DNA of 64,000 bases from Cylindrotheca closterium (lineage: Eukaryota; Bacillariophyta; Bacillariophyceae; Bacillariales; Bacillariaceae). Below, one piece after another: positions 1-10,159 of this stretch. Position numbers and translations under genes: made by a program. The first letter of the stretch is position 1, and each line of letters opens with the position of its first letter. The stretch covers positions 142,102-206,101 of the forward strand of contig CAKOGP040002092.1 in assembly GCA_933822405.4 (NCBI GenBank). The letters run 5' to 3'. A model generated the notes under the pieces. The model worked only from the letters and a program-made list of their open reading frames with translations, ran no database searches and had not been told where the DNA came from.

Positions 1-1
1 T

Positions 2-472
2 GATCGAATAGAAGCTGAAGGAGGCGACGACGATGATGACGAAATGGACGATGATATGATGGAGCGAATGTCAATGCCAGTGCAGGTGACGGAAGATGAG
101 CCAGATGCATTGCAGGAGGCAGCAGCAGCTGAAGAAGCAAAGGCCGATGAAGGGGAACCTACCACCGAATCAGTTGAAGCTACCACAACCGTGTTGCCAG
201 AAGAGGAAGAAGACAAGGAGAACCAAGAAGACAACATTTGGGACTACGAATTCAAGGCGGTGGAATCCCAATCGACGAGGGCACCTCCCCCACCAAAGTC
301 GACGAGATCCCTTCCGGAACCACGATCTCCTTTCACGTTGCTGCCGCCGCGAAATGCAGTGGAAGTTGGAAAAAATCTTGCAAAGGCGGCGATCAGTGTG
401 GTCGTCTTCGTAGTCATGGACGCAGTGGGCCTCTTTCTCAAAATGATTTTCTTCCCCAATGGCATGTTCTGA
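2..472 (+). CDS. 3' end of an acidic, C-terminally membrane-anchored protein (partial)
   Basis: The frame is open from the first bases of the window, so the gene begins upstream; 156 residues are visible. The visible part is very rich in Glu and Asp, then has a short Pro/Ser/Arg linker, and ends with one hydrophobic stretch (SVVVFVVMDAVGLFLKMIF) about ten residues from the C-terminus. That layout suggests a tail-anchored or otherwise C-terminally membrane-attached protein. I recognise no domain. The first in-window ATG (position 44) is probably not the true start, because acidic coding sequence continues before it. A 520-bp non-coding gap separates it from the next gene. Confidence 0.6.
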   Translation, partial: DRIEAEGGDDDDDEMDDDMMERMSMPVQVTEDEPDALQEAAAAEEAKADEGEPTTESVEATTTVLPEEEEDKENQEDNIWDYEFKAVESQSTRAPPPPKSTRSLPEPRSPFTLLPPRNAVEVGKNLAKAAISVVVFVVMDAVGLFLKMIFFPNGMF

Positions 473-991
473 GGAATGAGAAGATGCTTAGTGACAAACT
501 GAGAAGGGAGGATAGTGATCATTGGAGAGTACTTTGACTCCTACAAATGCTGACAAGCGAAGGAAAATGGAATTGAACAAGAAACAATTGGGTGTTGAAT
601 GAATACATGACGAAGATTATGACAAGAGGGAAACAATGAACGGTATACCGACTAGACTTTCAAACCATGTTATTGTGAGACAGCGAGGGATTGCTTGCGG
701 CCTTGTCGATTGGATCGTCAAGGACGTCGCCAGCCCCCTTTTTAGAAAACCAACATAATATTTTTCAAGTACTAGATGTCTATCGAGGAATCACAGACAG
801 TAGTAGCAGTAATGATGATTCCAATTAGTCGATTCATGTGCACGCAAATGACCCGCTCTATACAATATGCAGTATATACCGGTATTGCAAATCAAATCGG
901 ATCTTGAAAACTGCAACACGCTTATGGTGTTATAATAAATATAACAGGTAACACAAACACAATTGGCGAAGCATAAGACTATCCAAACAGC
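473..991. other. Intergenic stretch without a supported gene
   Basis: This 519-bp gap is AT-rich and has no convincing coding frame. It contains one copy of the palindrome TACCGGTA near 877, which recurs in other non-coding parts of the window. It should hold the 3' flank of the upstream gene and the promoter of the gene at 992. Confidence 0.5.
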
Positions 992-1825
992 ATGAACTTC
1001 AAACCAGGTGATCTTGTTCATTTGCAGTTATCCAAAAGCGAGAAAAAACAGGAATCAGGATTGAAATTGGAAGAACGAAATGGTGGAAAAATCTACGTTC
1101 GCAAGGTGACAGGCCTCGTCAAGCGGAGGGGTTTGCCAGTGGAACCGGGCGATGAGTTGGTTTCTCTGCATGGTACAGATGTGGAAGATATGACAATGCC
1201 GGAAATGAAACGAATTATTAAGGACGAGCTTCGGTTCAACTTTTCAATACGGAAGTACGATCCGGATGAGGAAGAATCCGAGGAGGAGGAGGAAGAGGAA
1301 GAAGAGGAATACGAAGAACAATACCGGGCCAGCAAGCAAGTGGAACAATACCCCGACGAAATCCAACCAGGATATCACTATATTTTGGAAGGAATCAAGC
1401 TAAAGGAGTACAATGGTGAACGAGTTGAAGTTATTCAACCTGGCAAGAAGCCAGGAAAATGGGAAGTGGAGGTTGTAAGTTCCGGAGCTATCCTGGCTGT
1501 ACGAGAAGAGAAATTAGTCCAAATTCCGCAAGATTCTGAAGAAGAAGAGGAAGAAGAAGAGATACTGAACGATTTGCCAGAAGAAGAAGAAGAGGAGGAA
1601 GAAGAGCCAGAAGAAGAGGTGGAGGAACACATGCTATCAGTAGAAGGCTACATTATTGAACCAGGTGACACCATGAAACTTCGTGGGCTCAAGAAGAAAG
1701 CCAAACTGAACGGAACACTTGTAAGTGTGATCAAGCTGAGCGCAATGCGAAAAGAGTGGAAAGTAGAGCTGGCAAATGGCACTAAAATGTCCGTGCCTGG
1801 ATCCAATTTAAGGCACGTCCAATAG
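992..1825 (+). CDS. Acidic protein with a PDZ-like domain and two KOW/SH3-like modules
   Basis: Single-exon gene, 277 residues. Residues 1-88 look like a PDZ fold: a KIYVRKV strand, then LPVEPGDELVSLHG, then a helix with MTMPEMKRII. Two long Glu runs (about residues 90-108 and 182-213) separate this from two similar small modules, near 128-177 and 220-277. Each module has a GxxLxGLK-like opening, an (L/Y)NG turn and a (K)W(E/K)VEL strand, resembling KOW or SH3-like barrels that bind protein or RNA. No catalytic residues are visible. The predicted role is a scaffold or adaptor; its partners and location cannot be read from the sequence. Only four bases separate the ATG from the preceding CAG, so an upstream non-coding exon is possible. 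Confidence 0.7.
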   Translation: MNFKPGDLVHLQLSKSEKKQESGLKLEERNGGKIYVRKVTGLVKRRGLPVEPGDELVSLHGTDVEDMTMPEMKRIIKDELRFNFSIRKYDPDEEESEEEEEEEEEEYEEQYRASKQVEQYPDEIQPGYHYILEGIKLKEYNGERVEVIQPGKKPGKWEVEVVSSGAILAVREEKLVQIPQDSEEEEEEEEILNDLPEEEEEEEEEPEEEVEEHMLSVEGYIIEPGDTMKLRGLKKKAKLNGTLVSVIKLSAMRKEWKVELANGTKMSVPGSNLRHVQ

Positions 1826-1946
1826 ATGATGCTAAAATGAAAGTAGAGCTACATGCTTTTGATTATTTTAAAATATTTATTGTTTTAAATGTAAAGCCAG
1901 CATTATTCTAGAATTAGCTAGTTACTATAAGTTTATGTGTGCTAGT

Positions 1947-2928
1947 CTAACGACGTTTTCCCCGTCGTCGTTTCCCACCATCCGAACCAGCAGGTGCACT
2001 TGCACCAGCGGCTGCCACAGCAGGTTGAGCATCACCCGCACCACCTTGAGAAGGCTCTCCTCCTGCTGCTGGTGATCCAATTCCCATAAAGTTGGCAATC
2101 ATGAGAGGCAGAAAGATGTACCAATATTTACGGATGTAGGATTGCGGTTCCTCCTCTTCTTGTCCAGGGATCTGACCTTCTTTTGCACCACCTTTGGCGC
2201 CATCCCCAGCAGCACTATTACCACTATTCTTTTTCAAATTGGGGTGCGGGATGAATGTCATGCCTGGTGGTGGCTTTGTGGTTGGCCTGGATGAAAAAAG
2301 GGCAGACATGATAAAATGTGATGTTCAGCAGCAGCATTGAATTTCAGATAACAATATATATATATAACAATCGATCATGCGATAAGACTTACAAGACTGA
2401 TTTCAGGATCATTCCGGGCGTGTCAAGAGTCAAGGACACCTTGGATGTAAATGTTGGTGATTCTACTTCCCCCATTTCATCACAAGACTTGGGAGCGAGT
2501 GGACTGGCCAATGGCAAGTATGCTAAACTAGTAATCTGCGACTCTTGGGTGCGTGGCAGAGTTACCTGAAATTCATCCTTAAAGTTGGCCCGGCGGATAC
2601 TGCAAGCTGGTACAGTGGAAAGCACAAAATCGTTGGTATCATTTGGATTTTGAATCTTGACGTGGTACCATCCATAGTCTAACATGGCTTGTATGCTTTC
2701 TGTGGACAAGGCAGATTCCTCATTGGTAATTTGCAAAGCTCCTTCTTCCGGGGACCATTTCAGTTCTCCACGGCGGCTGAATTCTTGATCCGCGTTGAAC
2801 GAGTGATAGACTGTCCACGTTGAGCTGGAAACCTGAACGATACTGCCCAAAAGAAGGACTGATATCAGGAAAACAAACATGGATGAAGGCATCAACATGT
2901 GATTGTTTGTTGTTGGTATTATTAACAC
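1947..2928 (-). CDS. EMC10: ER membrane protein complex subunit 10 (EMC10)
   Basis: Two exons, 2928..2393 and 2286..1947, with a 106-bp intron (GTAAGT...CCAG). The join gives ...ILKSVLPTTKPPPGM in frame. The protein is about 291 residues. It has an N-terminal signal peptide (MFVFLISVLLLGSIVQVSSS), a lumenal beta-rich domain, the conserved PPPGMTFIPHPN segment, and a late transmembrane helix (YIRKYWYIFLPLMIANFMG) followed by a Gly/Ala-rich tail ending in basic residues. This order matches EMC10, a subunit of the ER insertase that places tail-anchored and multi-pass proteins in the membrane. Several ATGs compete at the N-terminus (2928, 2898, 2889, 2880); the later ones give a more typical signal peptide. 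The gene is divergent from the ATPase gene at 3163, with about 230 bp between them. Confidence 0.85.
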
Positions 2929-3162
2929 AGTGGATGATAAATCACAAAATTATTGAGCAGCATTCATGTTATCGTCTGTCATCGTTTGCTGTCTCGGTCG
3001 TTTGAGTCATTCGAACCGTAACCGGCACAGTACGCACTATCAAATTTCCCGACTGCGACTACCTGGTACTTTTGCTGCGACGTTTCCCGCTCAGAAACAG
3101 GAGAGACAAACCTTCCTGCTCTCCTTTTCTCGCGTCTACAAGTACTCTAATTTCTTGGTTGT

Positions 3163-6100
3163 ATGACGAATCCGGCCACATTCTTTCAGTCTCTACTTAA
3201 GAACAATCCAGCCCAGCAAGTTTCTCCGGTGTATTATACTCCAGCTTCTGGGGTGACGACAGTGAGTGGTGAGATCGACCGCACTCCTTTGGTTTTCTGT
3301 TGGTTTGGGGTGACTTTGGCACGCAGATTACACATTATAGGTAGAAAGAATATAGTCATAGATACTGTGGTTTCCACCATGAGGATAGCATCCAGTGGAA
3401 GACTATTTTATGATGACGGCTATTCCGATGGGGAAGATGACGAGAAACAGGGGCTGGAAAACGGACTTGTCTTTCCGAAAAATAAATTGTATGGACGCTC
3501 CAAGGAATTGAAGCAGTTGAAGGAGTTGTATGATACATTGGCGGCTGCAGAAGAAGAACAAGACAGTGGTCCTCCATTTGTGGTCATTACGGGTTATCCA
3601 GGCTCTGGAAAATCAAGTCTGATTACGAATTTCGCCAAAGCCCTCAAAGAAGATGTCAAGACAGGTAATGCTTCTCCTTTCTTTTTCGTTGCTGGAAAGT
3701 TCGATCAACGGCAAGATCATCCATATTCAGCCATTATACAAGCATTTGATGCCCTGTTCCTCCAGATCATCAGAAACAACGATCCAGCTGAGTTAGAAGG
3801 GATCCGGAGGTCCATTCAAGCAGTGATTGGAGAAGAGTTACATGCTCTAACACCCCTGATTCCAGGGTTGGCTGCCTTTATGGAACGCGGTGGTTTGAAT
3901 CCTCAAGATACCGATATAGGAGCACGAGACTGCGCCTGGAATCAGGTCAAATACTTGTTTCAGTCCTTGCTGAGGGCGATTAGTAGTCCCGAAACGGGTC
4001 GACAAATAATATTCTTTCTGGACAACCTGGATCTTGCCGATGAATCGTCGTTGGACTTGCTGTCGATTTTTGTCCGAGACCGATCGTTGCGCCGCATCAT
4101 GATCGTTTGTTCCATACAGAGCATGCCAGGCAATCATCATGCTGCCAAAGACATGCTGACGGAGCTATCCAAGGAAAAGGAAATCGCAACGCTGGATGTC
4201 GGCAATCTGAAATTAGATGACATGAATCAATTCGTTGGAGACACTCTGGAACTCGAACCCGATAAGACAATGCCTTTGTCCAAAATTATTTTCAATCAGA
4301 CAAAAGGAAACATGTTCTTTGTAGTCAATTTCATGGAGGAAATGCATCGGAAGAACGTCCTGTTCTTTTCAGTCATTGCATTTTGTTGGGAGTGGAACTT
4401 GGAGGCTGCTGGGGAACTGGAAGCAGAATTACCGAACGACATGTTGGAGGTCATTGCTAAAAGGATCAAAGAAATGCCAATGAGGATGCAAAGGACCATG
4501 ACAATTGCTTCCTATACACGCTCTGTCTTGTCATGTGCTACCTTATTTTCACTTGTGAAAAGCGAGGATGAAAGTTTGACCAAGGCCGAGTTTGATGCGA
4601 TGCTGGAGGAGGCAATCAAGGAAGGGTACTTTCAACGATATAGATCCAAAGATGGGGACATTGCACATGTCCGATTCGCTCACGGTCAGATTCAACAGGC
4701 GGCAATGACACTAATAGAACACGGCTCGGAACGAGACAAGATGAAGCGCGTTGTTGCGGTGCAGCTCAAGGACTTGTGGAAGACACCCAAAGATAACTGG
4801 ATGTTATATACCGCTGCAGACTTTCTAAATTCGATTCCTTCGCAACCAGAGTATTATGAATGTCTCGCAAAGCTAAATCTTTCTTGCGGAGAGAAAGCCC
4901 TCGAAATCGGAGCCTTTAAACCAGGTTCTTTTTACCTGAGAAAGGGTCTACGGACTCTTGAGAAAACGAATAAACCATGGACATCGCACTATGACCTGAC
5001 ACTGAATCTTCTAAGAATGAATGCCAAAGCAGAGCTCTTCCTTGGAAATTATGAACTCAGCTCAAGCCTAAGCCTACAAATTCTAAAACACTGTAAGACT
5101 GTTGAGGAAAAAAAGCCGACCTACCTCACAATGTCGCTTGCAAAATCAGAGCAGGGAAAATTCGAAGAGAGTATACAAATTCTGATGAGCGCATTGGAGA
5201 TCTTCACCGATTTCCCAAAACGTTTTCTATCGCTCCATGTCGCAGCTGAAATACGCAAGGTCAAGAAATACTTTGACTCACATACGAATGATTTCTTTCT
5301 TCAGCTTCCGGATATGGAAAATCCTGAAATGAAGTCCAACATGGAGCTGCTACAAGTGGCGTCGCATCGGGCATTTTTTGTGCAAAACACAGTGGTCTTT
5401 CTCCTGTGTAGCCTGCGCATGATTCGAAAGTCAATACAATATGGAATAGATGGTCGGACTGCAAGTGCACTGGCTGGGTATGCTGTTTATCTTTCCTTTG
5501 TGGGCGACCAAAATGGTGCGATTCGGATGGGACGACTGGTTCGACAATTGCTCGATCGAAGCGATGGTCCTCAAAAATCAGGAAGTCGTGCAATTTACAT
5601 GGTTACTGTCTGGGTTGAAACCTGGACCACTCCAATCGAAACGATATTGAACTCACTTCATAAGGCCCACAAGCTTGGCATGGAGTCTGGAGATCTTGAA
5701 GTCTCATTTGTGGCTAGAATCAGCCTTTTTCGGTTTGTCTTTCATGCTGGGTATCCTTTGGATGCTGTCCGGAAATACGGCCAAGAAATCGTTGACGAAT
5801 TCACACTCCTGAACGCAGCATCGAACAGAAAGGTGATGGAAGACTTTATGCTTCCGATAGAATATTTGTTTCGAAAGGGTAGTTCTATCAATTGGGAGAC
5901 ATTTGCACTGCCTGGAACCGACCCCACTGATATGGACAATCAGTTCTACCTCCTTTACTACAAATTGACAAGACTGATGATTGGCGTGTACTTTGGCAAC
6001 TTGCATTTCGCAAAAGAACTTGCAGATCAACTCGCCTCACACGCAAAAGATGATTCAATACATCTGAACTTGCTCAACCGCATAGCATTTTCTAGCTTGG

Positions 6101-6666
6101 TGTACTCGGGGTTAGCACGAAAAACCAAAAATCAACGGAAAAAGAACATTGCACGTGCTCGGCGGTATGCCGGAAGACTCAGGAAGCTGGTGTACTCAAA
6201 AGGCATGACACCTTTGTTTCTGCTCAAGCTGATGGATGCAGATATATTGGCTTCGACCTCGGACAGTCTTGACGAGGTTCAAGGTCATTACGACGCAGCT
6301 ATAGAGTTGGCACTTGAGATGGGACACATTCAGTTTGCAGCATTGGGAAGCGAGCTTGCAGGCGAGTACTTTTACAATGCTGCAAAACAAAGTCTTGCTG
6401 AAAAGTACATTAATGATGCCTGCGCCTTGTATAAACAATGGCGCGCATTTGCAAAGGTCACACACCTTGTCCAGCAATACCCATCAATCCTCTCACTTGA
6501 AAATCAAAAGTCGGCCGAATTCACGAACTTGGTTGGTGAAGTTGGAATATACCAGAGCCGGAAATCTGCAGACCTTGATAAACTGTCAACATGCATCCAA
6601 TCTGACGTTCCGTTCCGTACTCCGGAGTTACCATCAGCTGAAGAGTCTACCAGTAATGGCATATAG
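3163..6666 (+). CDS. Large AAA/STAND-type ATPase with helical-repeat C-terminus
   Basis: 1,167-residue reading frame. A predicted ATPase domain of the AAA_16 type starts near residue 105 (NKLYGRSKELKQL). Walker A is GYPGSGKSS (about residues 144-152), FVAGKFDQRQDHPYSAII follows, and Walker B is IIFFLDNLDLADESS near residue 282. After the ATPase the protein is helical and TPR-like to the end. The same ATPase-plus-repeat unit occurs in bacterial, fungal and algal sensor kinases and guanylate cyclases, but no kinase, GAF or cyclase domain follows here. The N-terminus is uncertain. A 72-bp in-frame segment (3269..3340, GTGAGA...TATAG) could be an intron, and a later ATG at 3379 is also plausible. 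Confidence 0.7.
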   Translation: MTNPATFFQSLLKNNPAQQVSPVYYTPASGVTTVSGEIDRTPLVFCWFGVTLARRLHIIGRKNIVIDTVVSTMRIASSGRLFYDDGYSDGEDDEKQGLENGLVFPKNKLYGRSKELKQLKELYDTLAAAEEEQDSGPPFVVITGYPGSGKSSLITNFAKALKEDVKTGNASPFFFVAGKFDQRQDHPYSAIIQAFDALFLQIIRNNDPAELEGIRRSIQAVIGEELHALTPLIPGLAAFMERGGLNPQDTDIGARDCAWNQVKYLFQSLLRAISSPETGRQIIFFLDNLDLADESSLDLLSIFVRDRSLRRIMIVCSIQSMPGNHHAAKDMLTELSKEKEIATLDVGNLKLDDMNQFVGDTLELEPDKTMPLSKIIFNQTKGNMFFVVNFMEEMHRKNVLFFSVIAFCWEWNLEAAGELEAELPNDMLEVIAKRIKEMPMRMQRTMTIASYTRSVLSCATLFSLVKSEDESLTKAEFDAMLEEAIKEGYFQRYRSKDGDIAHVRFAHGQIQQAAMTLIEHGSERDKMKRVVAVQLKDLWKTPKDNWMLYTAADFLNSIPSQPEYYECLAKLNLSCGEKALEIGAFKPGSFYLRKGLRTLEKTNKPWTSHYDLTLNLLRMNAKAELFLGNYELSSSLSLQILKHCKTVEEKKPTYLTMSLAKSEQGKFEESIQILMSALEIFTDFPKRFLSLHVAAEIRKVKKYFDSHTNDFFLQLPDMENPEMKSNMELLQVASHRAFFVQNTVVFLLCSLRMIRKSIQYGIDGRTASALAGYAVYLSFVGDQNGAIRMGRLVRQLLDRSDGPQKSGSRAIYMVTVWVETWTTPIETILNSLHKAHKLGMESGDLEVSFVARISLFRFVFHAGYPLDAVRKYGQEIVDEFTLLNAASNRKVMEDFMLPIEYLFRKGSSINWETFALPGTDPTDMDNQFYLLYYKLTRLMIGVYFGNLHFAKELADQLASHAKDDSIHLNLLNRIAFSSLVYSGLARKTKNQRKKNIARARRYAGRLRKLVYSKGMTPLFLLKLMDADILASTSDSLDEVQGHYDAAIELALEMGHIQFAALGSELAGEYFYNAAKQSLAEKYINDACALYKQWRAFAKVTHLVQQYPSILSLENQKSAEFTNLVGEVGIYQSRKSADLDKLSTCIQSDVPFRTPELPSAEESTSNGI

Positions 6667-6821
6667 TCCACTCTTTGGTCTTGAAGCAAAGCGCAAAGGA
6701 AGTCGTAACGACCAGCTATGGTGGGGAAATCGCACCGATCCTTTTTGGGATCGAGCTGTATACTAAGTAAATAACATTTCTGATACTATTGAATTTATTG
6801 AAATATAATTCTCTTTAGCAA

Positions 6822-9463
6822 TTACATCACGAGGAATCCTGAGAGCCTCAGGTGCATCTCTATGGCGTCCTTGCCGTCAATCTTCCCTTTGGGTTTGAAC
6901 TCCATTACGTAATCGTTGTTTTTGCTTGGTTTCCAATATATCCCATCAGGACCCTCCAGTATCAACAAGCCGTCCACGCTTCGATATTTTTTCACTGGCT
7001 CACCGTTTACAGTCATCAACACATTCTCCTGGAAATTTTCTCCAGCGATGTCATACTTTCTTTTGTTTTGTTTTCTACCTGTTGTTTCTTGGTAAAACTG
7101 AGTTTAAAGAGTATGGAGGATGTGGTGAGAACGCAAGTATGCAATCAAGTTGTACCAATTTACTACCAACGTACTGTTGTCATAAGTGCCAAGATTCCTT
7201 TGAACTTTTCAGGTGAATACGCATAGTATTCCTTTTCCTTTTTGTTTGGAAAGGTGATTGACGCTGATCCACTCGACCAATTCCCCATGTACCAATCCTT
7301 GTAGTCTGGCATGACAACATCTGAGCAGTCATCATTACATGATCTCATATCGTTTGGCGACATGATGGCCCACTCGCCCGGTGGCACAGTTCGATTTGAG
7401 GTGTAGGTATACACGCCATTATTTCGGTCGAAAGGAATTCCCAGATCATAGGTTTCTTCCCCGCATCGAGCCGATCCACCAACCTTGTCTGAATTCGTGG
7501 CTATTCCTAGATAACGTGTCATCGATGGCAACAATGCAGTTCGACAGATACTTGGACCCTTGAAAAAATATTCCATCTCTTCTCCCAATGGTTCAATAAA
7601 TCTTTCTGTCAAGGTACCAATTAGTTTTCCTTTCCTATCGATGCCTGGAGTTAAGGTATCTTGTACTGGTATAGTAAAGAAGTTCTTGTACGCCAAATCT
7701 TCCTCTTTTTGAAGGTCTTGCAGTACTGTCATAGGATCCTTGTCCATAGTCATGAGATCAGAAATACTTTCAATGAGCATCTCAACAACTGGAAGTGCAA
7801 GGAAATGTCCAGTCAATGCATGCTCTTTGCTACAGAAACAAAGGCAGCAATAATGCAAGGTGAGCTGGTGAAAATGCAAACAAAACGGACAAAATGACAA
7901 GAAACACAGCGCCTACCAGTGAAAGAAATAATACTTACTATCCAGGGTGCCAACTGCTGCGTTTCGCAACACTGGGACAGTCGCACGGGAGCTTTCCCAT
8001 GGTACATTTCCACTTATCATGAAAACAGACATCTTTCCCTTCAATCCTTCCATTACATTTGAGATGCTTGGCAAATTCTGGGAGTTGGTTCGTTTGGGCG
8101 GCATTCAATTCAATTCCGTCAGGGGATGAATCCGGAATGTTTTGAATTAATGGCGCATCATGCGACCTCAATTGGAAAATGGACAAACCATTGTCTTCTA
8201 ATACTGGACCGTACATAATGTGCCCCATATACTCTATAGCAACGAATGCAGGCCGACCGCTACTGACACTAGCTCGATACACATAATGCAGCCAGGACGA
8301 GGGAAATCTATCTGTCATGGCATAGTTGTAAGCGAGGAAATCCACATCGTCTCCAAAGATCTCCTTGGAGCACGAGGAAATATGCGGACAAGCGCTACAA
8401 GAAGAAGAAAGCAAAGAGTTAAGGCAATCAAACGGCGGCATCGTCAAGGACACAGAGTCGCGTACCTCATTGCCCCCATACCCATGTTGCGATCAACCAT
8501 TTCCACAGCAATCGCGTCCCATACGAATCGAAGATCTTCTCCCATATAGGCGGTGTAGGTTTGGCTAAAGGTATTGCCATGACCAGCAGACGAGGAGTGG
8601 CCACCGTTGGCAAATACATACTTTTGATAGTAGTCAGGTATGTCTGCAGCAAAGCTCTCTTCATTTTCGGCAGTAGATCCCGTCTTGGTGAGGCAGTTGC
8701 AGCCGTGGACATTTTCATCGGAAATCTTGATGGATTCCATCATTTTCAAAACTTTGATTTTCAGTTTTCGCTTGAAATTATTGCGGGAAGGTCCATTCTC
8801 AGTAATTGGTGTCATTCCTTGGTAAGTTGGCGGTGAGTCCTTGGTGGCATTTGGCCCCGGTTCCTTGATAAAAATTGATTCAAAATACTGGCCATAGTCC
8901 TCTTTGAGTTTATCATGTAGGTTGGCTCGGCCTTTCTCTGCCAAGCGTAAGACATCTGAAAAGTCGAGCAAGTCACCACCAAATTTCTGTTTGCGTGCTT
9001 CATCGCGGCTATCGCACAGGGCTGAGCATTCTCCTGTGTCACTTGTCACAGGGGTATCAGGCAGAGGCGGAGATATTAATTCTTCCACATCTGATTCCTC
9101 GTTGATCGAGATTATATTGGAAGAATTCAGCACTCCCTCATGAAATCCAGTTTCCTCTGTCGCATTGCTTTCCACTCTTTCGTCAACCACCACATCATAC
9201 TTGTTGTTTTCGACATCCAAAATGGCGTCGGGTGGTTTTGTGTACATATTTGCGAGGACTTCATCTCCAGTAGTTTCGCTGTTCCATAAACTCGTCACCA
9301 CACACACCAAGAACAAACCGAAAGCAGCCAAAATGAAGCGAGCTCTTGGAGTTAGCTTCTTTGAGAGCCCGCTGCTGCTGCTGCTGCTTGGATGCATCTC
9401 AAGTCCGTCTGCATCTTCCGCCCCATCAGCGACGAGGACTTCCATTTCCAAAGCCTTTACCAT
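6822..9463 (-). CDS. SGNH/GDSL-hydrolase-like type II membrane protein, copy 1
   Basis: Four exons: 9463..8466, 8394..7939, 7829..7175 and 7097..6822. Introns are 71, 109 and 77 bp, and the joins are supported by alignment with the neighbouring paralogue; total 794 residues. One transmembrane helix lies near residues 38-60 (FILAAFGLFLVCVVTSLW), so the rest probably faces a lumen or the outside. The core has HGCNC, then NGGHSSSAGHGNTFSQTY (a likely SGNH block-I-type segment), MGMGAMS, and FLAYNYAMTD (a candidate oxyanion Asn). Paired cysteines and several N-glycosylation sites suit a secreted fold. The family is probably an esterase or acyltransferase, but the canonical GDSL string is absent, so the activity is inferred. 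It lies head-to-tail with its paralogue at 10160-12854. Confidence 0.7.
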
Positions 9464-10159
9464 TTTTCACCGGAGCCTCCCGCGTCAGCTCAATTGAATT
9501 GACAGTATTGGTATCGGTGCTAGAATCAAAGATAAAGATAAGCTATTCGTGGCAACATAGAGCAACAAGATACTGCGTATGCGTCTATTACCGCAATAAG
9601 GAATGAATGCGGTGCGTGAGTGAAATGTATTTTGTGCCGCATATTATATTGGTCCTACCGGTATAATATATAAGCAAGATGATGATATATAAAATAATTC
9701 GCGTGATAAAATTTTGGCATTTTGTATTCGAAGGAGTCAAGCATAAAGGATCACACACCTGCCTGGGAGACAGTAGCCCATGATGATCACTTCTAAAACT
9801 CTCGATACCAAGACTTAGCACCAGTAGCTGGTTTACGTTTAATTTCTATCATGTTCAGAACCTTCAATCCACACAATGATTGTCTCGAGTAACCAATAAT
9901 CAACAGATGACGCCATCTTTCCATTATCTTGCTGAATTCAGGAAACAAGTTTAAAAAGTAGAAGTGCTGCTGGTTGGATAATGTGCCTCAGCAATAATGT
10001 ATGGTTCATGGCAACAAGCAGCATATGCTTTCACTAGAGCCCTTGCTGCAACGTTGGCCATCCACGAAGGCTTTTTCAATTCGACTTCACCATCTCTGTC
10101 ATGTGGCAAGACGACGATGGAAATGAATTGGATCCTTTCTCGTTTCCGCCAACAAGCTC
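9464..10159. other. Spacer between the two SGNH-like genes
   Basis: No gene is visible in this 696-bp stretch. It is the upstream region of copy 1 and the 3' flank of copy 2. A TACCGGTA palindrome lies near 9656. I see no obvious sequence shared with the region upstream of copy 2. Confidence 0.5.

Noticed and set aside
1260..1640. Poly-Glu tracts as a separate repeat element
   Set aside because: They are GAA/GAG codon runs inside the PDZ/KOW-like gene and are in frame throughout.
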